A stretch of 64,000 nucleotides of DNA from Chitinophagaceae bacterium (GTDB taxonomy: Bacteria > Bacteroidota > Bacteroidia > Chitinophagales > Chitinophagaceae), in NCBI GenBank assembly GCA_016720825.1, contig JADKJV010000008.1, forward strand, positions 177,528-241,527. Direction: 5' to 3'. This document shows positions 35,826 through 44,697 of this stretch, in pieces; position 1 is the stretch's first letter; every line of letters starts with the position of its first letter. Below the pieces are notes generated by a model. It ran no database searches. It was not told where the DNA came from and worked only from the letters and a program-made list of their open reading frames with translations. The position numbers and the translations under genes are program-made.

Positions 35826-36707
35826 TTATATATCACAGATTTTAATTGCTTTTACCAAAGCGGCTACTTTCTTTTCTGTAGTATCGCCGGTGGGAATGAA
35901 TTCCTGCGCCACATAATCTTTGAAGCCGGTTGCGGCTATCGCCCGCATGATGGCCGGGTAATTCAGTTCCTGGGTTTCATCAATTTCATGACGGCCGGGT
36001 ACACCTGCTGTGTGGTAATGACCGAACCACTGGTGGTTATCGCGGATGGTGTGTATGATATCCCCTTCATCAATCTGCATGTGGTAGATATCGTAAAGGA
36101 TTTTGAAATTATCTGAACCGATCCTTTTGCAGAGTTCAATGGCCCATTTGGTATTATCGGCCATGTAGTCTTTATGATCCACTTTGCTGTTGAAAACTTC
36201 AATCTGGATTACGACGCCTTTTTGTTCTGCAAGCCCGATGATTTTTTTAATACCATCAGTCATGTTCTTCAGTCCGGTTTCATCATCCATACCCCTGCGG
36301 TTACCGCTGAAGCAGATGAGATTTTTATAGCCGGCTGCGGCAACCAGTTCGATGTGTTCTGTATAATTTTTGATCAGGGTGGGATGGAACGCTGTATGGT
36401 TCCAGCCATCCACGAGGTTTATTTCTGCACCGTTGCACATGCTGGACCAGATACCATGTTTTTTCAATGTGGGCCAGTCTTTCGGGCCACAGAGATCAAT
36501 CGCACGGAAACCGGTTTTTTTTACCAGCACGCATAATTCTTCCAGGGATAAAAAATCATACGTCCATTTGCAGACTGAATGATTGATATTCCCTTTCAGT
36601 TTCCCGGCCGGTTCAGTTGCAGATAGTGTTTCTGCCAATAAGGATGGCGAAGCTGCAATACCTGCAGCTCCGGTAAGAAATGTTTTTAAGGCTGTTCTTC
36701 TTTTCAT
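35826..36707 (-). CDS. Tat-exported hydroxypyruvate isomerase-like TIM barrel
   Basis: 293 residues with a Tat-like signal (MKRRTALKTFLTGAAGIAASPSL). It is an AP-endonuclease-2 fold of the hydroxypyruvate isomerase type: NHSVCKWTYDFLSLEELCVLVKKTGF, VIQIEVFNSKVDHKDYM, FKILYDIYHMQIDEGDIIHTIRDNHQW with metal-binding Asp/His, and HYHTAGVPGRHEIDETQELNYPAIM. Its ATG overlaps the stop of the upstream MFS gene (ATGA), a sign of translational coupling. It probably rearranges a keto-sugar or short keto-acid within the pathway. Confidence 0.87.
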   Translation of the reverse strand: MKRRTALKTFLTGAAGIAASPSLLAETLSATEPAGKLKGNINHSVCKWTYDFLSLEELCVLVKKTGFRAIDLCGPKDWPTLKKHGIWSSMCNGAEINLVDGWNHTAFHPTLIKNYTEHIELVAAAGYKNLICFSGNRRGMDDETGLKNMTDGIKKIIGLAEQKGVVIQIEVFNSKVDHKDYMADNTKWAIELCKRIGSDNFKILYDIYHMQIDEGDIIHTIRDNHQWFGHYHTAGVPGRHEIDETQELNYPAIMRAIAATGFKDYVAQEFIPTGDTTEKKVAALVKAIKICDI

Positions 36708-37996
36708 GCAGCGGTAAGCTGGTTTTTCTTCTTGTCATTTTTAAAGAAAGCAATAAACATCAGGGCTACTCCTGCAGCAAACAGGCAGGGGAAAATCCAG
36801 ATTTGTTTCCAGTCGTGCTGGGTATCACTGATTTTAAATTTGTCAACGTATTGACCGGCCACGTAAAACCCGATATACATTCCCAGTCCGTAAGTAGCAA
36901 GGGTAATAAGTCCCTGTGCCGATGACCTGACCTGCGGCCCGGCTTTGATATCGGTGTAAATCTGTCCGGTTACAAAGAAGAAATCATAGCAAACACCGTG
37001 CAGGATAATGCCGAGGTAGAGCATCCAGATATTGGAGCCTACATCGCCATAGGCGAAAAGCGCATATCGTGCAATCCAGGCAAACATGCCGATCAGCAGC
37101 ATTTGTTTGGTGCCGAATTTGGCGAAGAAGAAAGGCATGAGGAAGAGGAATACGGTTTCAGCGATTTGTCCCATAGTCATTTTTGCAGCTGCTTTGGCCA
37201 TGCCAGCTTCATTCAGGAACTGGTTGGCTTGTCCGTAGTAAAATGCCAGCGGGATACAGATCAATATAGAAGCGAAAAAGAAAATCAGGTAGTTTTTATC
37301 CTTGAGGATTTTCAAAGCATCCAGTCCGAGTACTTCAGAAACCGTAACTTTTTGCCCGGCTTTTGGCGGTGGTGTATTAGGCAGGAAGAAACTGTAAATG
37401 CCCATGGCCAGACTGACAACAGCTGATATAGTGAATGTAATTTTTAAAACAGAGGCTGAATCTTTCAGTTCACCTTTTACTGCATCCGTAGCGTCGGTGG
37501 CGGAGGCTGCCGTCATCAGCTGGGAAGAAGGTTCCCAGGCAAACCAGCCTATGATTAATCCGGCTACAATCCATCCAATGGTACCCCACATCCTGATGCC
37601 GGAGAATTCTTTTTCCGGGTTGGAGATTTGTTTCAGTGAAATGGAATTCACGAGTGCCAGGGTGGGCATGTACAGCACCATATAAATCAGGAGCAGGCTG
37701 TAGAAAGATGCAAAATCAGTTCGTGAAGAAATATAATACATAACAGCCGCCCCGGCAATATGCAGGAAGCCCAGGATTTTTTGTGCTGCAATGAATTTGT
37801 CAGCAATCATTCCAATAATAAAAGGAGCAATAATAGCACCCAGGCATTGTGTGCCATAAGCAAGTCCAGTCTGCCCGCCATCAGCCGCGATATGGCCTTT
37901 AGTGAGATATGTACCCATTGTCACGAACCAGATTCCCCAGACAAAGAAATTAAGGAACATCATCGTAGACAGCTGAAGACGCGTATTGAATTTCAT
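36704..37996 (-). CDS. MFS transporter of the nucleoside/sugar:H+ symporter type
   Basis: 430 residues, twelve predicted membrane segments. The N-terminus (QLSTMMFLNFFVWGIWFVTMGTYL) and the AIIAPFIIGMIADKFIAAQKILG loop resemble NupG/YegT-type symporters. The C-terminal half contains QIYTDIKAGPQVRSSAQGLITLATYGLGM. A cluster of proline and lysine lies in the central loop (PNTPPPKAGQKVTVSE). First gene of the minus-strand operon; the context suggests uptake of sugars or keto-sugars rather than nucleosides. Substrate is inference. Confidence 0.87.
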   Translation of the reverse strand: MKFNTRLQLSTMMFLNFFVWGIWFVTMGTYLTKGHIAADGGQTGLAYGTQCLGAIIAPFIIGMIADKFIAAQKILGFLHIAGAAVMYYISSRTDFASFYSLLLIYMVLYMPTLALVNSISLKQISNPEKEFSGIRMWGTIGWIVAGLIIGWFAWEPSSQLMTAASATDATDAVKGELKDSASVLKITFTISAVVSLAMGIYSFFLPNTPPPKAGQKVTVSEVLGLDALKILKDKNYLIFFFASILICIPLAFYYGQANQFLNEAGMAKAAAKMTMGQIAETVFLFLMPFFFAKFGTKQMLLIGMFAWIARYALFAYGDVGSNIWMLYLGIILHGVCYDFFFVTGQIYTDIKAGPQVRSSAQGLITLATYGLGMYIGFYVAGQYVDKFKISDTQHDWKQIWIFPCLFAAGVALMFIAFFKNDKKKNQLTAA

Positions 37997-38115
37997 GTGC
38001 GAGCCTTTTTAATCGTTAGTTTTAATGTTGGTAAGAAAACTAAATGTAACTATTTTTATAATACTTTCATGTACCACTGACACAAATTAATTCACATTAA
38101 ATCTGGACAATTTTC

Positions 38116-39273
38116 ATGGGCAGAAAATTAAGAATGGGTATGATTGGCGGGGGCAAGGATGCCTTTATTGGTGCAGTGCACCGCCTGGCATTTAATATGG
38201 ACGGACAGGTTGAAATGGTGGCTGGTGCGCTGAGTATAAACCCCGACATCGCAATCGATTCCGGTAAATCGTTATACCTCGATGAAGATCGTATTTATAC
38301 AGATTATAAAGTGATGCTGGAAAAAGAAGCAGCCATGCCTGCAGAAAAGCGTCTCGATTTCGTGAGTATTGTCACACCCAATTTTGTACATTTTGATCCG
38401 GCGATGATGGCACTGGATAAAGGTTTTAGTGTGGTGATTGAAAAGCCGATTACATTCTCCCTTGACCAGGCCAAACAACTGAAAGAAAAACTGGCTGCAA
38501 CCGGGCAAACCCTGTTGCTTTGCCATACATACACGGGTTACCCGATGGTGAAACAGGCGAAACAATTAATCCGCTCCGGAATTTTCGGGAAGATCCGTAA
38601 AGTATATGTGGAATATCCGCAGGGATGGCTGAGTACGTTGCTGGAAAAAACAGGACAGGCACAGGCCTCCTGGAGAACAGATCCCAAGAAGAGCGGTGCT
38701 GCCGGCTCCATGGGTGATATCGGTACTCATGCATTTAACCTGGCAGAATATGTTACCGGTTTACAGGTCACCTCTATTTGCGCAGATTTGAATATTGTTG
38801 TTGAAGGCCGGATGCTGGATGATGATGGTGCCGCATTCCTGAAATTCAGCAACGGTGCCAGTGGTGTGCTGATGGCCACACAGGTTGCCGCCGGTGAAGA
38901 GAACAATGTGAAGATCCGCGTGTACGGAGAGAAAGGCGGACTGGAATGGAAGCAGGAAGATGCGAATTCATTACTGGTGAAATGGCTTGATAAACCCACC
39001 GAAATTTACCGTACCGGAACCGGCTATGCCAATTCTTTCGCTGCACATAATTCAAGAACACCTGCCGGTCACCCCGAAGGTTACCTGGAAGCATTTGCCA
39101 ATTTATACAGGAACTTTACACTTACATTGAGAGCGAAACTGGAAGGGGAAACGCCGAAGGAAGAATGGCTTGATTTCCCGGGGGTGGAAGAAGGAATCCG
39201 GGGGATGGCGTTTATTGAAAATGTGGTGAAGAGCGGGAAGGCGGATGAAAAGTGGATTGATTTTACTATATAA
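38116..39273 (+). CDS. Gfo/Idh/MocA family oxidoreductase
   Basis: 385 residues. The N-terminal dinucleotide fold begins KLRMGMIGGGKDAFIGAVHRLAF, with the conserved VSIVTPNFVHFDPAMMALDKGFSVVIEKPITFSLDQA, where EKP contains the catalytic Lys. The C-terminal domain has GSMGDIGTHAFNLAEYVTG, with the His that completes the active site. The family oxidises or reduces sugar hydroxyls with NAD(P), and some members reduce 3-keto sugars. It opens the plus-strand half of the divergent sugar locus, 119 bp from the MFS gene. It has no signal peptide, so it should act in the cytosol. Confidence 0.9.
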   Translation: MGRKLRMGMIGGGKDAFIGAVHRLAFNMDGQVEMVAGALSINPDIAIDSGKSLYLDEDRIYTDYKVMLEKEAAMPAEKRLDFVSIVTPNFVHFDPAMMALDKGFSVVIEKPITFSLDQAKQLKEKLAATGQTLLLCHTYTGYPMVKQAKQLIRSGIFGKIRKVYVEYPQGWLSTLLEKTGQAQASWRTDPKKSGAAGSMGDIGTHAFNLAEYVTGLQVTSICADLNIVVEGRMLDDDGAAFLKFSNGASGVLMATQVAAGEENNVKIRVYGEKGGLEWKQEDANSLLVKWLDKPTEIYRTGTGYANSFAAHNSRTPAGHPEGYLEAFANLYRNFTLTLRAKLEGETPKEEWLDFPGVEEGIRGMAFIENVVKSGKADEKWIDFTI

Positions 39274-39280
39274 ATTATTT

Positions 39281-39363
39281 AACCACAAAGTGCACAAAGA
39301 AAAACAAAGTGCACAAAGAGTTCACCGTAGTGATCTTAGTTTTTCTTTGTGATCCTTGTGGTT
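39281..39363. repeat. CTTTGTG-type hairpin
   Basis: ACCACAAAGTGCACAAAG words (39281-39322) face TTTCTTTGTGATCCTTGTGG (39340-39363). It starts 8 nt after the TAA of the Gfo/Idh/MocA gene and lies within the operon. Confidence 0.8.
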
Positions 39364-39386
39364 CTGTATTTTTCAATTTTTATTTT

Positions 39387-40442
39387 ATGCAAACAATAAA
39401 GGGACCCGGAATTTTCCTTGCACAGTTCCTGGATGATAAAGCGCCGTTTAATTCCCTGCGTTCTATCTGCCTTTGGGCGGAGAGCCTTGGTTTTAAAGCG
39501 GTACAGATACCTACTCTTGATCCGCGCTGTATGGATTTACAGAAAGCCGCAGAGAGCAAAACGTATGCGGATGAAATAAAAGGGATCGTGAATGACTGCG
39601 GATTGCAGATTTCGGAATTATCAACACACCTGCAGGGTCAACTGGTGGCTGTCCATCCTGCGTATGATACGTTGTTTGACGGCTTTGCCCCGGATGCAGT
39701 GAAAGGAAATCCCAAAGCACGTACAGAGTGGGCTGTTCAGCAATTGAAATATGCGGCTAAAGCTTCTCAGAACCTCGGGCTGAATGCGCATGCCACATTC
39801 AGTGGTTCTTTGCTCTGGCATACATTCCATCCCTGGCCGCAGCGGCCTGAAGGATTGGTGGATGAAGGGTTTAAGGAACTGGCACGGCGCTGGACACCTA
39901 TATTAAATGTATTTGACGAACATGGTGTTGACGTTTGTTATGAAATACATCCCGGAGAGGATTTGTTTGACGGTATTACTTATGAAATGTTTCTGGAGAA
40001 GGTGAATAACCATCCCCGGGCCTGTTTATTATATGATCCTTCTCATTTTGTGCTGCAGCAGCTGGACTACCTCCAGTATATTGATCTTTACCATGAGCGG
40101 ATCAAGGCTTTCCATGTGAAAGATGCTGAATTCAATCCAACCGGCAGGCAGGGTACTTTCGGCGGTTACCAGTCGTGGCTGAACAGGGCCGGGCGTTACC
40201 GCTCACCCGGTGACGGTCAGGTTGATTTCAAAACCATTTTCAGCAAACTGACTCAATATAATTATACCGGTTGGGCTGTGATGGAATGGGAATGCTGCCT
40301 GAAGCATCCGGAGGACGGGGCCAGGGAAGGGGCGGAATTTATCAGCAAACATATTATCCGGGTGACAGATAAGGCATTTGATGATTTTGCGGCCAGTGGT
40401 GTGGATGAAAAAGGGAACAGAAAGATTCTCGGCCTTGATTAA
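39387..40442 (+). CDS. Sugar phosphate isomerase/epimerase (cytosolic TIM barrel)
   Basis: 351 residues from ATG 39387 (MQTIKGPGIFLAQFLDDKAPF); the preceding in-frame ORF extension is repeat DNA. AP-endonuclease-2 fold: LGFKAVQIPTLDPRCMDLQKA, TFSGSLLWHTFHPWPQRPEGL, the metal Glu in DVCYEIHPGEDLFDG, YDPSHFVLQQLDYLQYIDLYHERIKAFHVKDAEF and WAVMEWECCLKHPEDGAREG. Unlike the two minus-strand paralogues it lacks a signal peptide, so it should work on the imported product, next to the Gfo/Idh/MocA enzyme. Confidence 0.87.
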   Translation: MQTIKGPGIFLAQFLDDKAPFNSLRSICLWAESLGFKAVQIPTLDPRCMDLQKAAESKTYADEIKGIVNDCGLQISELSTHLQGQLVAVHPAYDTLFDGFAPDAVKGNPKARTEWAVQQLKYAAKASQNLGLNAHATFSGSLLWHTFHPWPQRPEGLVDEGFKELARRWTPILNVFDEHGVDVCYEIHPGEDLFDGITYEMFLEKVNNHPRACLLYDPSHFVLQQLDYLQYIDLYHERIKAFHVKDAEFNPTGRQGTFGGYQSWLNRAGRYRSPGDGQVDFKTIFSKLTQYNYTGWAVMEWECCLKHPEDGAREGAEFISKHIIRVTDKAFDDFAASGVDEKGNRKILGLD

Positions 40443-40446
40443 TTCT

Positions 40447-40454
40447 TACATTTG
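40447..40454 (+). promoter_or_regulatory. -7 box upstream of the cytochrome c gene
   Basis: TACATTTG matches TAnnTTTG and lies 31 nt before the ATG. A matching -33 is not evident, so an internal promoter is only possible. Confidence 0.35.
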
Positions 40455-40485
40455 ATACCTACTTAAAGCAAAAAATAAATAACGT

Positions 40486-40863
40486 ATGAAAAAAATCCTT
40501 GCTGCTTTCTTATGTATGGGCATGTTAGCCTCCTGTGGCGGAGGTGATTCAAAAGATAGTGGCAGTACCGAAATGAGTGATGGTACTGCTGATAACCCTG
40601 TTTACCAGAAAGGCCTTTCACTGGTGGCAAAAAGCGATTGCCTTACCTGTCATAAAGTGGAAGAAAAACTGACAGGCCCTGCTTACCGTGATGTTGCCAA
40701 CAAATATGCTTCCATGCCTGATACGATTATTACACACCTGGCTGGGAAAATCCGCAGCGGTGGTAATGGTGTTTGGGGTGAAGCACTGATGACCCCGCAT
40801 CCGGCCATAACCCAGGAAGATGCAGAGGCCATGGTGAAATATATTATGTTACTCAAAAAATAA
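40486..40863 (+). CDS. Lipoprotein c-type cytochrome
   Basis: 125 residues with a lipoprotein signal (MKKILAAFLCMGMLASCGGG). A class I haem site CLTCH lies at about residues 52-56 (KSDCLTCHKVEEKLTGPAYRDVA). The distal Met is likely in ALMTPHP. The C-terminal helix EDAEAMVKYIMLLKK is the usual cytochrome c end. It is membrane-anchored in the periplasm, where it could take electrons from the GMC-subunit 3 dehydrogenase encoded on the divergent strand. Confidence 0.93.
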   Translation: MKKILAAFLCMGMLASCGGGDSKDSGSTEMSDGTADNPVYQKGLSLVAKSDCLTCHKVEEKLTGPAYRDVANKYASMPDTIITHLAGKIRSGGNGVWGEALMTPHPAITQEDAEAMVKYIMLLKK

Positions 40864-40867
40864 GAGC

Positions 40868-41650
40868 ATGCTGAAATTACCATTGCTGGCATTACTGACA
40901 GCCAGTTTGTTCAGTTGTCACAGTAATTCCGGTTCAGGTACTGAAAACGGGAATGATACTATGAACAAACAGGCAACTTATACAACCGGGCAAAACACGT
41001 TAACTGCCCAGGAAAAAACGGATGGCTGGCAACTGCTTTTTGATGGTAAGACTTCACAGGGATGGCATAAATACGGCGGAGGCCCTGTTGGCGCCGCCTG
41101 GAAAATTGCTGATGGTACTATTTACCTGGATACAACTGTGAAGGAAAACTGGCAGGTGAAAGAAGGCGGCGATTTCCTGACAGACGAAGAATTTGAGAAT
41201 TACCACCTGAAGCTGGAATGGAAGATTGCCAAAGATGGTAACAGCGGTATCATGTTTTATGTGCATGAGGATACGGCGAAATATAAATTCCCCTGGATGA
41301 CCGGACCTGAAATGCAGGTGCTGGATAATGATGGTCACCCCGATGGAAAAATCCTCAAACACCGCGCCGGTGATTTGTATGACCTGATTAAAAGCAGTTC
41401 AGAACCTGTGCATGGCCCGGGAGAATGGAACCAGGTTGAAATCATTTCCAATAAAGGAGCCCTTGAATTCAAACTGAATGGTGTGACTATAGTACAAACC
41501 CAGTTATGGGATGATGCCTGGAAGAAATTAGTAGCCGGCAGCAAGTTCAAAGAATATCCCGATTTCGGAACATATACCAAAGGCAAGATTTGTTTACAGG
41601 ATCATGGGAATACGGTGTGGTACAGGAATGTGAAGATTAAGAAACTGTAA
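40868..41650 (+). CDS. DUF1080 / 3-keto-disaccharide hydrolase family lipoprotein
   Basis: 260 residues with a lipoprotein signal (lipobox LFSC). The DUF1080 (Pfam PF06439) beta-sandwich is complete: DGWQLLFDGKTSQGWHKYGG, LTDEEFENYHLKLEWKIAKDGNSGIMFYV, PEMQVLDNDGHPDG, GEWNQVEIISNKGALEFKLNGV, and TKGKICLQDHGNTVWYRNVKIKKL. The family hydrolyses 3-keto-glycosides after C3 oxidation. It is encoded 4 nt after the cytochrome c, so both are surely co-transcribed. With the GMC dehydrogenase it gives a two-step oxidise-then-cleave route for glycosides in the periplasm. Confidence 0.92.
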   Translation: MLKLPLLALLTASLFSCHSNSGSGTENGNDTMNKQATYTTGQNTLTAQEKTDGWQLLFDGKTSQGWHKYGGGPVGAAWKIADGTIYLDTTVKENWQVKEGGDFLTDEEFENYHLKLEWKIAKDGNSGIMFYVHEDTAKYKFPWMTGPEMQVLDNDGHPDGKILKHRAGDLYDLIKSSSEPVHGPGEWNQVEIISNKGALEFKLNGVTIVQTQLWDDAWKKLVAGSKFKEYPDFGTYTKGKICLQDHGNTVWYRNVKIKKL

Positions 41651-41687
41651 CAGAGATTAGATATTAGATATCAGATATCAGATAAAT

Positions 41688-41726
41688 ACAGAGCCCCGTT
41701 AATCACATTAACGGGGCTCTGTATTT
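41688..41726 (+). terminator. Terminator after the DUF1080 gene
   Basis: ACAGAGCCCCGTTAAT and ATTAACGGGGCTCTGT pair perfectly over 16 bp with loop CAC. It ends the plus-strand sugar operon. Confidence 0.9.
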
Positions 41727-41754
41727 ATACAACTGTATATATTAAAAGTAAAAA

Positions 41755-42008
41755 AAAATCCAAAATCCAAATTCCAAACGTCTACTCTGGACATGCAGGG
41801 TTAATTTTTCGGATTTCACAAGCTATCTCCAAAGTGAAGAAAAAGTTCCCTGACTCTAAAAAAGATTTCGAGCGAAGCGAGAAATCTTTCCTCCCCACCC
41901 CAAGAGAATCTTGTCATTCCGAACGAAGTGAGAAAACTTCATCTTGATTTTTGAATTAGCCTCAAGTAACGAGTAACTGGTAACAGGAAACTGGTAACGA
42001 ATACTAGT
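41755..42008. repeat. Patchwork of repeat words, no gene
   Basis: In order: AAAATCCAAATTCCAAAC (as at 12408); GATTTCGAGCGAAGCGAGAA and GTCATTCCGAACGAAGTGAG (about 41865-41937), fragments of a common Bacteroidota-style intergenic word; and TAACTGGTAACAGG words (41963-42000) that abut the pyk stop codon. No open frame here is convincing. Confidence 0.7.
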
Positions 42009-42010
42009 AA

Positions 42011-43500
42011 CTACTCTACTTTTGTAATCTTAATAACATTCGTCGGCAAATGCAGGTGTATCGGTGTAGAACCGGTACTCACAACCACATCATCTTTTTT
42101 CACAAATCCCCTTTCTTTCAGGATATCAATCTGGTCGTGGATGATATCGTCGAGGCTTTCTTCTTCGTCGTAGAAGAAGGCGCGTACGCCCCAGCTGAGG
42201 CTGAGCTGGTTGACGAGTGATTTCTCTTTAGTGAAAATATAGAGGAATGGTTTGGGTCGGTAGCTGCTGAGCATAAAGCCGGTGTAACCGCTTTGGGTCA
42301 TTCCGAGGAGGGCTTCTGCTTCTGCATCCACAGCGAGGTGGCAGGCATTATAACAGATCGCGTCACTGAGGAATGAGGGTGAGTGGGGCAGGGGCTTCAG
42401 CATTTCATCCCGGTTGTAATCGTAAGCTTTGGCTTCGATTTCCATGATAATTTTTGTCATGGTTTCCACCACCAGTCTGGGGTATTTACCAGTGGCGGTT
42501 TCACCACTCAGCATTACCGCATCAGCTCCTTCAAGTACCGCATTGGCTACGTCGGTGATTTCACTCCGGTTGGGTTTGGTGCGGTCGATCATACTTTCCA
42601 TCATCTGTGTAGCCACGATCACGGGCTTGGCACGGTGGAGGCATTTTTTGATAAGGTCTTTCTGGATCAGGGGAACTTCTTCCACGGGCAGTTCAACACC
42701 CAGGTCACCACGGGCAATCATGATACCATCACTTTCCAGGATGATATTCCGGATATTACGGAGAGCTTCCGGCATTTCAATCTTCGCGATTACTTTTACT
42801 TTGGATCCTGCATCCGTGAGGATTTTTTTCAGTTCAGTGATATCTTCCACACGGCGAACGAATGACAGCGCCAGCCAATCCACTTTTTGGGTAAGGATAA
42901 AGGCCAGGTCAGCCAGGTCTTTTTCCGTGAGAGAAGGGAGGGATATTTTAGTATCAGGCAGGTTCACTCCTTTTTTGGGGAGCAAAATGCCACCCAGGGT
43001 AACCATCACCTTTACGTCATTATTTTTTAAGATTTCCTGTACAACCACTTCCATTTTACCGTCGTCGATCAGGATTTTTCACCGGGTTTTACATCACTGT
43101 GCAGGTTGGGGTAGGAGACATAAATTTTCTCCATGTTGCCCACGCATTTCTGGTTGGTGAAAGTGAGGATATCTCCTTCTTCGATTTCGAGCGCATCGTT
43201 TTCGATTTCACCTACGCGCAGTTTGGGACCTTGTAAATCGGCCAGGATGGCGATATTATAAGGTTCTTTGCGGTTGATTTCCGTGATCAGTTCAATGATA
43301 CGGGCTTTGTCTTCATGTGTGCCGTGGGAGAAATTCAGCCTGAAAACGTTTACACCGGCTCTTACAAGTTCCAGGAGTTTATCGTAGGTATCGCAGGCAG
43401 GGCCTACGGTGGCTACAATCTTAGTTCTTTTGTACGCGTGCTGTTTACCAGACACCCGGTCATACTCCTGATGGAGGTATTTGTCGATGTTTTTGCTCAT
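42011..43500 (-). CDS. pyk: Pyruvate kinase, one apparent frameshift
   Basis: Two adjacent frames are one gene. 43500-43069 gives the N-terminus (KRTKIVATVGPACDTYDKLLEL, VFRLNFSHGTHEDKARI, ILADLQGPKLRVGEIEN) and ends KPGEKS-stop. 43054-42011 continues with MEVVVQEILKNN, LSFVRRVEDI, KVKVIAKIEMPEALRNI, MIARGDLGVELP and ATQMMESMI. Restoring one T in the T5 run at 43075-43079 joins them through KPGEKILIDDGKMEV. The joined protein is about 495 residues, normal for the enzyme (PEP + ADP to pyruvate + ATP). The active-site residues are all present. It lies 34 nt after pfkA. A homopolymer error in the assembly is more likely than loss of this central enzyme. Confidence 0.9.
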
Positions 43501-43534
43501 AATTCGTTGGGCCTTTTTAAAGGCAGTTGTTTCA

Positions 43535-44518
43535 TCAGCTGGCGAGGATCTTAACGATCTTCATCCATTCGTCGCTGATCTTGCCTTTGTTTTTTACAGC
43601 GTTCTCAAGGGGGATATAATGCATCCTGTTATTGAGGATACCTACAAATACATTGTGCCTGCCTTCGAGGAGTGATTCAACGGCATGGAATCCCATGCGG
43701 CTTGCGATCAGTCTGTCGATGCAGCTTGGTGAACCGCCACGTTGTATATGCCCCAGGATGCAGACGCGGATTTCCGCTTTCGGGAGTTTTTCTGCCAGGG
43801 CTTTTTGTACTTCATTGGCTCCGCCGAAATCATCTCCTTCTGCCACCACAATCAGGTTCACCATTTTTTTACGGCGTTCCTTTTCCTGGAGGGAGGCAAT
43901 GATATCTTTCATGTTGCTTTTCAGCTCGGGGATCAGGATGTTTTCAGCACCGGTGGCAATCCCGCTGTGCAGCGCGATATAACCGGCGTCACGGCCCATC
44001 ACTTCGATGATGAATATACGGTCGTGTGAATCCATCGTGTCACGGATTTTATCAATCGCTTCCACAGCTGTGTTAACCGCTGTATCGAATCCGATTGTGA
44101 AATCTGTTCCATGGATATCTTTATCAATCGTACCGGCAAGACCGATACAGGGGATATCAAATTCGTTGCTGAATTTCACCGCGCCGCGGAAGGAGCCATC
44201 ACCGCCGATAACAACCAGTCCGTTGATGCCTCTTCTTTTGAGGTTTTCATACGCTTTCTGGCGGCCTTCATATTCAAAAAAATCTTTACAGCGTGCTGTT
44301 TTGAGAATGGTACCACCACGCTGGATAATATTGGCCACAGAGCGGGAATCCATCCTGAAAATATCATCCTCAATCAGGCCCTGGTAACCTCTCATAATAC
44401 CGTGAACTTCAAGGCCGTGATAGATACCGGTCCTGACAACGGCACGGATAGCGGCATTCATGCCAGGGGCGTCGCCACCTGAAGTCAGCAATCCGATCTT
44501 AGTAACTTTCTTTTCCAT
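43535..44518 (-). CDS. pfkA: ATP-dependent 6-phosphofructokinase
   Basis: 327 residues, usual for bacterial PfkA. Signatures: GLLTSGGDAPGMNAAIRAVVR, the ATP-type loop VVIGGDGSFRGA, catalytic TIDKDIHGTDFTIGFDTAVNT, and RDAGYIALHSGIATGA; RVCILGHIQRGGSPSCIDRLIASRMG is the fructose-phosphate-binding end. The GGDGS motif favours ATP over pyrophosphate. Together with pyk it makes a two-gene glycolytic operon read from a good promoter just upstream. Confidence 0.96.
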   Translation of the reverse strand: MEKKVTKIGLLTSGGDAPGMNAAIRAVVRTGIYHGLEVHGIMRGYQGLIEDDIFRMDSRSVANIIQRGGTILKTARCKDFFEYEGRQKAYENLKRRGINGLVVIGGDGSFRGAVKFSNEFDIPCIGLAGTIDKDIHGTDFTIGFDTAVNTAVEAIDKIRDTMDSHDRIFIIEVMGRDAGYIALHSGIATGAENILIPELKSNMKDIIASLQEKERRKKMVNLIVVAEGDDFGGANEVQKALAEKLPKAEIRVCILGHIQRGGSPSCIDRLIASRMGFHAVESLLEGRHNVFVGILNNRMHYIPLENAVKNKGKISDEWMKIVKILAS

Positions 44519-44534
44519 TGAATCTTAAGTTGGT

Positions 44535-44566
44535 CAAAAATACGCTTTTTACCGCATGTGTACAAA
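44535..44566 (-). promoter_or_regulatory. Strong Bacteroidota promoter for pfkA-pyk
   Basis: On the minus strand a -33 TTTG (44566-44563), a spacer of exactly 20 nt, and a -7 TATTTTTG (44542-44535) fit the consensus fully. The leader would be about 10 nt. A second TATATTTG lies further upstream (44603-44596). Confidence 0.7.
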
Positions 44567-44697
44567 TTACACATTAGCAGCCCAAACGCAGGTTACAAAT
44601 ATAACACACCGTGGGTCAATTTCATGTGTTGAAATACCCAATGCTACGGATTAAAAAAAAGGTGATTCTGGGTAATTTGGTCACAAATAACTGAAAC

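Noticed and set aside
36704..37996. Nucleoside uptake gene
   Set aside because: The fold resembles nucleoside symporters, but all neighbours act on sugars; kept as a transporter of unknown substrate.
42011..43500. Pyruvate kinase as a true pseudogene
   Set aside because: Both halves are fully conserved and one missing T in a homopolymer repairs the frame, so an assembly error is more likely.
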